Shown piece by piece: positions 53,604-62,021 of a stretch of 64,000 nucleotides of DNA (the first letter of the stretch is position 1; the number at the start of each line of letters is the position of its first letter). A model generated the notes under the pieces. It searched no databases. It had not been told where the DNA came from and saw only the letters and a program-made list of their open reading frames with translations. The translations under genes and the position numbers were made by a program. The DNA is from Bacteroidota bacterium (GTDB lineage: Bacteria; Bacteroidota; Bacteroidia; NS11-12g; UBA9320): assembly GCA_947468275.1 (NCBI GenBank), contig CANIKO010000009.1, positions 99,553-163,552 on the forward strand, read 5' to 3'.

Positions 53604-54644
53604 ATGATTGATAATCGAGAACAACAAATCATCGACTTTATTAGGAAAACGGAGGGCGGCTCTTCAAAAGAACTGTTTGATGTAGTTGATATTTCTATAA
53701 GCTACGCAACATTTAAAAGAATATTAGCAAAGTTAATTTCAGAAAACTATCTTTCAACTAATGGGAAAGGAAAAGGAACAAAATATTGTATTTCGCCGGT
53801 ATTTGAATTAATTCAACCAATTGATTTAGACAAATACTATCAAAAAGAAATTGACGAACGAATAATTAAAGAGAATTTCAATTTCTCAATCATCAATAAT
53901 GTGTTAGCTAAACATACTGTATTTACAAATGATGAGTTACAAAAACTTTCCATTTTACAAAAAACGTATAAAAAAAACGTATCTGAACTTTCTGTAATTG
54001 AATACAAAAAAGAACTTGAAAGATTATCGATTGACTTAAGTTGGAAATCATCGCAAATTGAAGGTAATACTTATTCACTTTTGGAAACGGAGAGATTGTT
54101 GAAAGAAAAGGAAACCGCAGCAGGTAAAACAAAAGAAGAAGCTGTTATGCTTTTGAATCATAAAGAAGCCATCGATTTTATAATTGAACATTCAAATTAT
54201 TTGAATCCATTGTCAATTTCAAAAATAGAAGATATTCATAGTATTTTAATGAAAAATCTCGGTGTTAAACGAAACCTAAGAAAAAGACGCGTCGGTATTT
54301 CTGGGACTAATTACAAACCGTTAGACAATGAATTCCAAATATCTGAAGCCTTGGAAAGTTCATGTGATATAATAAACAAGAAGGAAAGCATATTTGAAAA
54401 AGCACTACTTACATTGGTTCTTTTATCTTACATTCAACCATTTATGGATGGAAATAAGAGGACTGCTAGAATTGTAAGCAATGCAATTTTGATGAATAAC
54501 AATTATTGTCCGATATCCTTTAGGACTGTTGACTCGATTGAGTACAAAAAAGCAATGTTGTTATTCTACGAACAAAATAATATTTCAAGTTTTAAGGAAA
54601 TTTTTATAGAACAATTTGAATTTGCTGTTAAGACATATTTCTAA
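53604..54644 (+). CDS. Fic-domain protein with winged-helix N terminus and altered active site
   Basis: The 346-residue protein starts with a winged helix (residues about 5-70, QQIIDFIRKTEGGSSKELFDVV... LSTNGKGKGTKY). The inhibitory helix motif SSQIEGN ([S/T]xxxE[G/N]) follows near residue 153, then the Fic core. The Fic signature reads YIQPFMDGNKRTAR: the canonical HxFx[D/E]GNxRxxR keeps Phe, Asp, Asn and both Arg, but the catalytic His is Gln. The usual AMP-transfer reaction should therefore be impaired, or another reaction or a purely regulatory role is used. It lies just outside the 45-kb element, after the tRNA terminator, and is a monocistronic gene followed by a second copy of that terminator. 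Confidence 0.85.
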   Translation: MIDNREQQIIDFIRKTEGGSSKELFDVVDISISYATFKRILAKLISENYLSTNGKGKGTKYCISPVFELIQPIDLDKYYQKEIDERIIKENFNFSIINNVLAKHTVFTNDELQKLSILQKTYKKNVSELSVIEYKKELERLSIDLSWKSSQIEGNTYSLLETERLLKEKETAAGKTKEEAVMLLNHKEAIDFIIEHSNYLNPLSISKIEDIHSILMKNLGVKRNLRKRRVGISGTNYKPLDNEFQISEALESSCDIINKKESIFEKALLTLVLLSYIQPFMDGNKRTARIVSNAILMNNNYCPISFRTVDSIEYKKAMLLFYEQNNISSFKEIFIEQFEFAVKTYF

Positions 54645-54956
54645 TTGGAGGTATTAGAAAAAAGTCACACATGCAAGGATAAAATTCCATTCAAATCTTT
54701 CTCGAAAAATTTAGACCTTTGCTCGCTTGAGTCTACAACAGTTTTGTAATCAATTAATTACATCTAAAAAACCAACTCAAAATCCGAGTTGGTTTTTTGT
54801 TTTAGGACAACAAATCGTTGTTTCCCTAAAAAATTCAAACTTTCCCCCGGCACTTGGCTCTGGCAAGTGCCTTTTTTTTGCCTCCTTCATATTGCTTTTT
54901 GCCTCACTTATACAAATCTAAAACTCAGTGAGGTTCTGGCTTCTGATTCGTTTAAA
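54645..54956. other. Intergenic region with tRNA-end-like relic and terminator
   Basis: No gene is supported. Bases 54710-54745 (TTTAGACC...TTGAGTCTACAACAG) resemble a decayed copy of the tRNA-Arg 3' end and its downstream bases (TTTAGATA...CGAGGCTACAACTG). Then comes a hairpin with the same stem as the tRNA terminator, and a tract of host-like AT-rich DNA with short GGCACTTG repeats. Confidence 0.4.
54766..54798 (+). terminator. Second copy of the tRNA-Arg terminator
   Basis: The stem AAAAAACCAACTC/GAGTTGGTTTTTT is identical to that at 53448-53480; only the loop differs. It ends the Fic-domain gene region. Confidence 0.75.
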
Positions 54957-55922
54957 TTATCTGGTATTAATTAAGTTGATGATTAATTCTATCATCAACT
55001 CTTTATCATTCGGGTCGCTCTGCGCAACTAATAATGCAAGAGCGACTAAACCATTATCATTTATCTTTACTTCACCATCCTTTTTAAAGCGGTGTTTGTT
55101 TTTTTCTAAAAACCATATAAACATAAATGCTCCAATACGTTTGTTACCGTCACTAAACGGATGATTTTTTATGACAAAATAGAGAAGATGGGCTGCTTGT
55201 TCTTCAATACTTTTATATAAATACTCTCCCCCAAAAGTTTGAACAATATTTCCTAGTAAACCTTTAAAGCTATCATCTTTTTGATTGCCGAAAAGTTGCG
55301 TTGCTTCTTTTTTAGCGATAAGTTGTTTTTTTAGTTCGGTGATAGCTTCATCGGCTTCTTCATATTTTATCTCGTAAGTAATATTTTCATTGAGCTTTTC
55401 GGTTAAGAGGCTATGACTGTCGTATTGATTAAGCAAAACAAAGCTAGTGGTGTAATTGCTCAATATTTCCAATAATCCTTTAGCTTCAGTAATTTGTAAG
55501 TTTTCTTTATTGCCAGATCTCTCAATAAGTTGCACCATTTTACCCAATTCATCCAAGCGCTTCTGGTTTATTGTGTATCCCTTTACCAAATAATCTTTTA
55601 AACGTTGCGTTGCCCACTGACGGAATTGAGTTGCCCTCTGTGAATTTATGCGATACCCTAATGATATAATTGTATCTAAATCATAATGTTTAGTTTTATA
55701 TTTTTTACCATCCGTGGCAGTTACCGAGAATTCCTCGGTAACTGAATCTGGATTAAGTTCTTTGGTTTTAAAAATATTTTTTAAGTGCAACGAAATATTA
55801 TCGGTGCTACAGTCAAAAAGCATAGCCATTTGTTTTTGAGATAGCCATACGGTTTCATTGTCTAATCTAACTTGAATTTCGGTTTGATTATCTTTTGTTT
55901 GGTATATCTCTATTTGATTCAT
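54957..55922 (-). CDS. RhuM-family / Fic-Doc fusion protein
   Basis: The 321-residue protein starts with the RhuM-type DNA-binding-like domain (VWLSQKQMAMLFDCSTDNISLHLKNIF... YDLDTIISLGYRINSQRATQFRQWA, residues 25-115). It ends with a Fic/Doc domain having the intact motif HPFSDGNKRIGAF near residue 268. Lys in GNKR is the form seen in Doc-type kinases that phosphorylate EF-Tu, rather than the Gly of AMP-transferring Fic enzymes. Such fusions are common in Bacteroidota accessory zones. No antitoxin gene is adjacent, so a stand-alone role or self-control by the RhuM part is likely. Confidence 0.88.
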   Translation of the reverse strand: MNQIEIYQTKDNQTEIQVRLDNETVWLSQKQMAMLFDCSTDNISLHLKNIFKTKELNPDSVTEEFSVTATDGKKYKTKHYDLDTIISLGYRINSQRATQFRQWATQRLKDYLVKGYTINQKRLDELGKMVQLIERSGNKENLQITEAKGLLEILSNYTTSFVLLNQYDSHSLLTEKLNENITYEIKYEEADEAITELKKQLIAKKEATQLFGNQKDDSFKGLLGNIVQTFGGEYLYKSIEEQAAHLLYFVIKNHPFSDGNKRIGAFMFIWFLEKNKHRFKKDGEVKINDNGLVALALLVAQSDPNDKELMIELIINLINTR

Positions 55923-56346
55923 TTTTCAATTTCCGGTTTCAAAATGGAAACGGTTCAAATTTAATTGTTTTTTCAAGTGTCAAGAAACTCTTGGCAATTC
56001 AATTTGAAATCTGCATTTTTTGCATATTGCTTTTTTTATTGCAGGTGCAGGAAAGCTTGACCAGCCGTCATCGACCTGTGTGAGACTGGTAACAGGTGGT
56101 CAAAGGCTATTATTTTTGCACACAGACTTGTTGGAAGCTTATATTAAACAGAAAAAAGCAATGCAAGCAAGGCTGTCATACTATCTAAATCTTGCTCAAA
56201 ATATTTCAACCTTTGTTCGCTCTCGTCTACCAATCCTAACAATTCTAGATTTTCAGCTAGTTGTTCGAATTTTTTATTACCAAACCCATTGTCATTATTA
56301 ATTGCGAGTCGAAGGGCTTCGTTAATTCTTGGGTTTCGACATTTTT
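55923..56346. other. Region with a decayed coding remnant
   Basis: Plus-strand frames here do not look like genes. A minus-strand remnant is described separately. The remaining part contains only AT-rich intergenic sequence. Confidence 0.4.
56144..56342 (-). pseudogene. Remnant of a small helical protein
   Basis: On the minus strand a frame without ATG reads PRINEALRLAINNDNGFGNK, continues KFEQLAENLELLGLVDESEQ and ends in TAA. It looks like real helical protein sequence with normal composition but lacks a start, and only A/T-rich non-coding bases precede it. It is probably the C-terminal relic of a gene lost by deletion. The family is not recognised. Confidence 0.35.
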
Positions 56347-56550
56347 TTATTTTTTTCCAACTTTAGATTCATCCATTTTCTTTTGCCATAGAGCCAAAAC
56401 AGAGTCTTCACGTTGTTTATCTGATTTTTTTAAGGTTTCTACCTTTTCCAGTTCATTTTTTTCTTCTTGACTTACTTCAATTGTTTGAGGTTTAGAATTA
56501 CAACTAATAAAAAATGTGAAACAAAATACATGTAGAATAAATTTTTTCAT
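56347..56550 (-). CDS. Small putative lipoprotein
   Basis: The 67-residue product begins MKKFILHVFCFTFFISC, a signal with a cysteine fitting a lipobox, followed by a short charged helical domain (EEKNELEKVETLKKSDKQRED). It resembles small periplasmic coiled-coil lipoproteins. Function unknown. Confidence 0.55.
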   Translation of the reverse strand: MKKFILHVFCFTFFISCNSKPQTIEVSQEEKNELEKVETLKKSDKQREDSVLALWQKKMDESKVGKK

Positions 56551-56561
56551 GCTTCAAAAAT

Positions 56562-56594
56562 AAAAAAGGTCGCCCAAATGGACGACCTTTTTTT
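56562..56594 (-). terminator. Terminator hairpin between two small lipoprotein genes
   Basis: AAAAAAGGTCG and CGACCTTTTTTT form a GC-cored hairpin with A and T runs on both sides, usable in both directions; it follows the Ala-rich lipoprotein gene on the minus strand. Confidence 0.75.
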
Positions 56595-56616
56595 AAAGAT
56601 TTTTAATCGACAAGGA

Positions 56617-56811
56617 TTACTTTGTAGCTGGAGCAGCAACAGCAGCAGTGTCAGCAGCAGCAGCAGCAGTATCAGCTGGAGCAGCTTCTACAGCTTCAGT
56701 AGCTTCTACTTGAGTTGAATCAGTTGCTTCTTCAGTTGTTTCAGCAGCATTGTTACAAGCTACAAATCCAAAAGTAGCGATGATAGCGAAAATTGCAATA
56801 AATTTTTTCAT
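56617..56811 (-). CDS. Small Ala/Glu/Thr-rich lipoprotein
   Basis: The 64-residue product starts MKKFIAIFAIIATFGFVACNN, a lipoprotein signal with acylation Cys19 (lipobox GFVAC). The mature 45 residues are almost only Ala, Thr, Glu, Asp, Pro and Val in low-complexity repeats (ADTAAAAADTAAVAAP). Such proteins are frequent in Bacteroidota envelopes; function unknown. GCT/GCA repeats in the DNA make this tract prone to slippage. Confidence 0.7.
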   Translation of the reverse strand: MKKFIAIFAIIATFGFVACNNAAETTEEATDSTQVEATEAVEAAPADTAAAAADTAAVAAPATK

Positions 56812-56882
56812 TTTTGTGTGTTATTTTTTCAGTTAAACAGCGCAAAAGTAATGTTAACTTTTAAAATTGTCAAGCCGTTTTT

Positions 56883-58190
56883 TTATTTTTTTCTAAAAAA
56901 GATAAAAAGCGGGACTCCTTTAAAGTCAAAGTGCTCGCGTAAACGGTTTTCCAAAAAACGTTTATAGCTTTCAGAAACATACTGTGGCAGATTACAGAAA
57001 AAAGCAAAGCATACTTTCTTGGTAGGTAATTGTGTAATATATTTTATCTTTACCTGCTTACCTTTAGTAGAAGGTGGAGGCGTTTTTTCAATAATTGGCA
57101 AAAGCAAATCATTCAATTTGGAAGTCGTAATTCGCTTTGACATATTTTCATATACTTCCAACGCCATTTCCATTGCTTTAAAAATCCTTTGCTTTGTTAA
57201 AGCTGAAATAAAAATAATTGGTACATCTGTAAACGGAGCAATTTTTCGAAGTATTTGTTCAGTATAGGTTTTGATGGTGTTGGTTTCTTTTCCTTCTACC
57301 AAATCCCATTTGTTTATTACAATCACTATTCCTTTGCCATTTTTTTGAGCCAAGTGAAATAAGTTTACATCCTGACTTTCAAGCCCATCTTTAGCGTCTA
57401 TCAAGATCATAACCACATCTGTATCTTCTATAGCCTTGATGCTTCGCATTACGCTATAAAATTCTATATCTTCGTTTACTTTTCCTTTTTTTCGAATACC
57501 CGCCGTGTCAATTAATACAAAATCTTTTCCATAATAATTATAGTGAGTATTGATACTATCACGAGTGGTTCCTGGTATATCCGTCACAATATTTCTCTCC
57601 ACACCCAATAATGCGTTGCATAAAGAACTTTTACCAACATTGGGCCTACCAACTAATGCTATTTTAGGTAATGCCGCAGCGTCTCCAGCTTCTTCTAATA
57701 CAGGCAATACTTTAACCACTTCATCTAATAAATCACCGGTACCAAAACCTGAAATAGATGCTATTGGAAAAATATTTTCAAAGCCTAAGGAATGAAACTG
57801 GTGCTGGTTGTCCATTCTTAAGTTACTATCTGTTTTATTTACTCCAATAAATACTGGTTTACCAGATTTGCGAATTATTAAACCAAACTCCTTATCCACA
57901 TCGGTTACGCCAGCAGTTCCATCAACCATAAAAATTAAAGCATCGGCTTCTTTTATAGCAATCAGCACTTGATTGGCAATTTCCTTTTCAAAAATATCTT
58001 TGGTGTCAGAAACAAATCCACCTGTATCTACTATAGTAAATTCATGGCCTGTCCATTCGCATTTACCATAATGGCGGTCGCGAGTTACACCGCTCATGTC
58101 ATCAACAATTGCTTTTCTATCTCCAACCAATCGGTTAAAGAGTGTTGATTTGCCAACATTTGGCCTGCCTATTATTGCTACTATACTCAT
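56883..58190 (-). CDS. der: Ribosome-assembly GTPase Der (EngA)
   Basis: The 435-residue protein has two tandem GTPase domains, with P loops GRPNVGKSTLFNR (near residue 8) and GRPNVGKSSLCN (near 181), switch DTGGF and DTAGI, and NKTD/NKWD base-recognition motifs, then a C-terminal KH-like domain (QVKIKYITQLPTKKVCFAFFCN). It acts in assembly of the large ribosomal subunit. It lies 3 bp downstream of era on the minus strand, forming a two-gene GTPase operon. Confidence 0.96.
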   Translation of the reverse strand: MSIVAIIGRPNVGKSTLFNRLVGDRKAIVDDMSGVTRDRHYGKCEWTGHEFTIVDTGGFVSDTKDIFEKEIANQVLIAIKEADALIFMVDGTAGVTDVDKEFGLIIRKSGKPVFIGVNKTDSNLRMDNQHQFHSLGFENIFPIASISGFGTGDLLDEVVKVLPVLEEAGDAAALPKIALVGRPNVGKSSLCNALLGVERNIVTDIPGTTRDSINTHYNYYGKDFVLIDTAGIRKKGKVNEDIEFYSVMRSIKAIEDTDVVMILIDAKDGLESQDVNLFHLAQKNGKGIVIVINKWDLVEGKETNTIKTYTEQILRKIAPFTDVPIIFISALTKQRIFKAMEMALEVYENMSKRITTSKLNDLLLPIIEKTPPPSTKGKQVKIKYITQLPTKKVCFAFFCNLPQYVSESYKRFLENRLREHFDFKGVPLFIFFRKK

Positions 58191-58193
58191 CTT

Positions 58194-59069
58194 TTATTCT
58201 TTATACCCAAACCGTTTTAGTTCTAGGTCGTTATTTCTCCAATTATCTTTTACTTTTACAAAAACATCTAAAAACACGGGTTTATCTAAAAACTTCTCCA
58301 TGTCTTTACGAGCTTCTGAGGCTACTTTTTTCAATGCCAAACCTCCTTTACCAATTAATATAGCCTTTTGAGAATCGCGTTCCACATAAATTAAAGCACT
58401 AATTCTTATCAAATTATCCTCTTCTTTGAAATTATCAATTTTCACTTCTACCGAATAAGGAATTTCTTTTTCGTAAAAGAACAATATTTTTTCACGGATA
58501 AACTCTGCCAAGAAAAAGCGGGTGCTTCTGTCGCTTATTTCATCGTCAGGATAATAAGCGGGGTGCTCTGGCGAAAGTTCAACCAAGAAATTAACCAACA
58601 TACTTTTATTAAACGGGTGTACCGATGAAAAAGGAACTACTCCGTAAAAATGCCCAGAGGCTTTCCAATGTTCAGTCTTTTCAACTATCTGTGGTTCGGT
58701 AAGTTTATCGACTTTATTTAAAATTAAAATTTTTTGTCCTTTGTAGTTTTTTAAAACATCCAAAACTTCAGAACTCAATTCAGTATCTACTTCATCGTGT
58801 ATTAAAAGCAACAAATCAGCATCTTCCAAGCTTTCTTTCATTGCCTCCATCATGGCTTCCTGCATTTTATATTTTGGAATTATGATTCCCGGAGTATCAG
58901 AAAAAACCAGTTGATACTCATCAGTGGTAATAAACCCCTTAATACGATGACGTGTAGTTTGAGCCTTGGGCGATACGATGCAAAAATGCTGCCCCATTAA
59001 TGCATTGATAAAGGTTGATTTTCCTGCGTTTGGTTTTCCTATGATGGATATAAAGGCGGCTTTATGCAT
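58194..59069 (-). CDS. era: Ribosome-assembly GTPase Era
   Basis: The 291-residue protein has one GTPase domain with P loop GKPNAGKSTFINAL, DTPGI and NKVDKL, and a C-terminal KH domain (ILIGKGGLALKKVASEARKDMEKF) that binds the 3' end of 16S rRNA during small-subunit maturation. Length is usual. It is the first gene of the era-der pair and follows tRNA-fMet and its terminator on the same strand. Confidence 0.96.
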   Translation of the reverse strand: MHKAAFISIIGKPNAGKSTFINALMGQHFCIVSPKAQTTRHRIKGFITTDEYQLVFSDTPGIIIPKYKMQEAMMEAMKESLEDADLLLLIHDEVDTELSSEVLDVLKNYKGQKILILNKVDKLTEPQIVEKTEHWKASGHFYGVVPFSSVHPFNKSMLVNFLVELSPEHPAYYPDDEISDRSTRFFLAEFIREKILFFYEKEIPYSVEVKIDNFKEEDNLIRISALIYVERDSQKAILIGKGGLALKKVASEARKDMEKFLDKPVFLDVFVKVKDNWRNNDLELKRFGYKE

Positions 59070-59123
59070 TTAGATTTTAGGCTAAAAATTTAAGATATAA
59101 GAATACAGACTTCCGTTTGATAA

Positions 59124-59158
59124 AAAATCCCAACCCGGTTTTATCGAATTGGGATTTT
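59124..59158 (-). terminator. Terminator of tRNA-fMet
   Basis: AAAATCCCAA and TTGGGATTTT form a 10-bp hairpin just downstream of the tRNA on the minus strand. Confidence 0.7.
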
Positions 59159-59167
59159 ATTGCTTAG

Positions 59168-59239
<72 letters not shown>

Positions 59240-59292
59240 ATTTTTCGTAGTGCAAAGGTAACTATTTTTTTTACATTGGCAAATAGAAATTT

Positions 59293-60759
59293 CTAGGTTA
59301 ATCCTTCGAACATGCTTCCTACCAAATCTTTAAACTGAACTCCTGTGTTTAGGGAGTTGCGGCTAAGTTTGGAATGTTCCGCCAATCCAAAAAGAATAAA
59401 TTCCATCCAAAGGTACTTTTCTGATTCTGGCGCATCCTTTAAATGGTCATCAAAAAATACAGCTAAACTATCTACTTTATTTAATGCCTGCATGTAATTT
59501 TTGTCGGTGCTTTGGCTATGGATTTCCAAATCATTTCCTTTTTCAAACCAATAGGTGATGTGTTTATAAAGGTTTGTAGTTTCCTGGCCTTTCTTTTTAA
59601 GTTTTGCAATTGGTGGGCAATGAATATCAAATAACGTTCTTATTGCTTTACCGATAAGGGTTTGAGCTACATTATATGGGCCTTCCTGCTCTCCTTCATA
59701 TACCATTTCTACTTTTCCCGTAATGGCGGGAATTACTCCTTCGAAATCTGAAATACGAACCATTGTGGTTTTATCTCCTGTAAGTATGGCTCGCCTTTCA
59801 GCGGTGCTTACTAAATTTTCAAAGGCCGAAATACTAAGTCTTGCACTCACGCCACTTTTAGCATCTACATATTCGCTTTTACGAGCTTCCACAACTATTT
59901 GTTCTATTAAATCAATAACCAAATCTGGCACTTTTACCATTTTCTTTTGGTTATCGCTCAGTTTTGCTTCCTGCTTTGTTATGGTTTTTGCTATGGCAAT
60001 GGATTTAGGGTAGTGGGTCAAAATTTGACTACCGATCCTGTCTTTTAGTGGCGTGATAATACTTCCACGATTCGTATAATCCTCGGGGTTTGCAGTAAAC
60101 ACAAATTGAATATCCAAAGGCAATCTCAGTTTAAATCCTCTAATTTGTATATCCCCTTCCTGTAAAATATTAAATAAAGAGACCTGAATCCTTGGTTGCA
60201 AATCAGGCAATTCATTGATAACAAAAATACAGCGGTTGCTACGTGGAACTATTCCAAAATGTATCACCTGTTCATCGGAATAAGAGAGTTTTAAATTAAA
60301 GGCTTTCACTGGGTCAATATCTCCAATCAAATCAGCCACTGAAACATCGGGTGTGGCCAGTTTTTCAACAAACCGATCGTTTCTATGAATCCAATCAATT
60401 GGCGTTTCATCTCCTAATTCTTTTATTTTTTGCTTTGCAAAATGGCTAATAGGATTAAAAGGGTCGTCGTTAATTTCAGAATCTTTTACAATTGGCAGCC
60501 ATTCATCTAGTAGATTCACCATACTGCGGGCTATTCGGGTTTTAGCCTGACCTCGTAACCCCAACAAATTGATATTATGACCCGATAAAATGGCCCGTTC
60601 AATATCTGGAATTACCGAATCTTCGTAGCCATGAATATTTTCAAAAACAGATGTTCCGCTTTTTAACGCTTCAATCAAATTGTCTCTTAATTCGTGTTTA
60701 ATCGTTTTGGACTTATATCCGCTTTGTTTTAGTTCTGCTATTGTTTTTGGTTGTGGCAT
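59293..60759 (-). CDS. MoxR/ChlI-like AAA+ ATPase
   Basis: The 488-residue protein has a degenerate Walker A (LLGLRGQAKTRIARS, near residue 64), a Walker B region in the segment CIFVINELPDLQPRIQ, and sensor-1-like VFTANPEDYTNRG followed by PLKDRIGSQI. These place it with MoxR/magnesium-chelatase-I-type AAA+ ATPases. The C-terminal 130 residues are helical. It is encoded just after a VWA-domain protein, the usual partner of MoxR ATPases, which act as chaperones in assembly or metal insertion. Substrate unknown. Confidence 0.85.
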   Translation of the reverse strand: MPQPKTIAELKQSGYKSKTIKHELRDNLIEALKSGTSVFENIHGYEDSVIPDIERAILSGHNINLLGLRGQAKTRIARSMVNLLDEWLPIVKDSEINDDPFNPISHFAKQKIKELGDETPIDWIHRNDRFVEKLATPDVSVADLIGDIDPVKAFNLKLSYSDEQVIHFGIVPRSNRCIFVINELPDLQPRIQVSLFNILQEGDIQIRGFKLRLPLDIQFVFTANPEDYTNRGSIITPLKDRIGSQILTHYPKSIAIAKTITKQEAKLSDNQKKMVKVPDLVIDLIEQIVVEARKSEYVDAKSGVSARLSISAFENLVSTAERRAILTGDKTTMVRISDFEGVIPAITGKVEMVYEGEQEGPYNVAQTLIGKAIRTLFDIHCPPIAKLKKKGQETTNLYKHITYWFEKGNDLEIHSQSTDKNYMQALNKVDSLAVFFDDHLKDAPESEKYLWMEFILFGLAEHSKLSRNSLNTGVQFKDLVGSMFEGLT

Positions 60760-60802
60760 TTATATTTGGTTAAAGTTTAAAATCATTTTATCAAATCTAT
60801 TT

Positions 60803-61894
60803 TCAAATTTTTTTGCTTCGGTTTAATTCAAAGTCTTTAAAAATAATATCTCCCAATCCTTTTATTCCAGTATAAAAAGCCCGGCCATTATTGGTTTGGG
60901 TAAATTCATCTATAAAGCTCTGCAAATAAGGGTCGCGGGCTATCATAAATGTGGTAATCGGTATTTTTAATCTTCTGCAAATTGCAGCCTCGTTCAGGCA
61001 TTTATTTACAATCTTCCTATCCAACCCAAAACTATTCATATAATAACCTCCGGGTTCTTTAAGGCAGGAAGGTTTCCCGTCTGTTATCATAAAAATTTGT
61101 TTGTTTTGATTTTTCCGACGTCTTAACAAATCCTGAGCAAGTCGCAATCCAGCTACCGTATTGGTGTGATATGGACCAACCTTTAAATATGGCAAATCCT
61201 TTATTTCAATTTGCCATGCATCATTTCCAAAAACTATAATGTCAAGAGTGTCTTTGGGGTATTTGGTTTTTATAAGTTCAGCCAAAGCCATGGCTACCTT
61301 TTTAGCCGGGGTTATTCGGTCTTCGCCATATAAAATCATGGAATGCGAAATATCAATCATCAGCACAGTGCTAGTTTGCGAGGTATGTTCCCGCTCCACC
61401 ACCATAAAATCCTCTTCGGTAATATGGTCGTTGCCGCCCATTATTTGGGTGTACGCATTTTTCATGGTTTCAGTAATGGCCAATTGACTAATACTATCCC
61501 CAAACTGAAACGGCCGTATTTCTCCAGTGCTTTCATCGCCTTTGCCCGCATAAACTGTTCGATGGTTACCATTTTGAGATTTTTTAAGCTTGCCGAAAAT
61601 TTCTTCTAAAGCCTTTTGCCTTATGGATTGTTCCGTTTTACTAGTAATTATTATTTCCCCGTTTTCAGGATTCTCTTTTATAAACCCTTTTTCCTTAAGG
61701 TCTTTAATAAAATCGCCCATCCCGTAATTGCTATCGGTAATTTTATGTTCCCTGTCCAGTTGGTTCATCCAGTCCATAGCCTCAGCCAAATCACCTGCGG
61801 TATAATTCAGCAATTCTCTTAACAAGTCGAAAAGCCTGTCGAATGGCACTTGACCGCTAGTTTTTACAAATTTTGAAAATCGGAAACCTGACAT
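60803..61894 (-). CDS. VWA-domain partner of the MoxR-like ATPase
   Basis: ATG at 61894 is preferred to 61915 because the protein then opens MSGFRFSKFVKTSG, the usual start of this family; the longer frame adds seven residues (MCLLLHT). The 363-residue protein has a helical N-terminal half and a C-terminal von Willebrand A domain from about residue 168. This has the metal-ion site DISHSM, a Thr in HTNTVAGL and the third motif ITDGKPS. Such proteins bind targets through a divalent metal and recruit the cognate AAA+ ATPase, here the next gene in the operon. Confidence 0.87.
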   Translation of the reverse strand: MSGFRFSKFVKTSGQVPFDRLFDLLRELLNYTAGDLAEAMDWMNQLDREHKITDSNYGMGDFIKDLKEKGFIKENPENGEIIITSKTEQSIRQKALEEIFGKLKKSQNGNHRTVYAGKGDESTGEIRPFQFGDSISQLAITETMKNAYTQIMGGNDHITEEDFMVVEREHTSQTSTVLMIDISHSMILYGEDRITPAKKVAMALAELIKTKYPKDTLDIIVFGNDAWQIEIKDLPYLKVGPYHTNTVAGLRLAQDLLRRRKNQNKQIFMITDGKPSCLKEPGGYYMNSFGLDRKIVNKCLNEAAICRRLKIPITTFMIARDPYLQSFIDEFTQTNNGRAFYTGIKGLGDIIFKDFELNRSKKI

Positions 61895-62021
61895 AGTATG
61901 CAAAAGTAAACACACTCCTAGTCTCTTTGTTTAGAAAAAGTTTTATTAACGCTATTTTTTTTATTGCAATTCTGCTGTAATCATCAATATTTGTAGCAAA
62001 CAATCCATATAACCCAATCCG

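Noticed and set aside
56020..56301. Plus-strand frame of 93 codons
   Set aside because: Composition is unlike a protein and it overlaps a better minus-strand remnant in the opposite frame.
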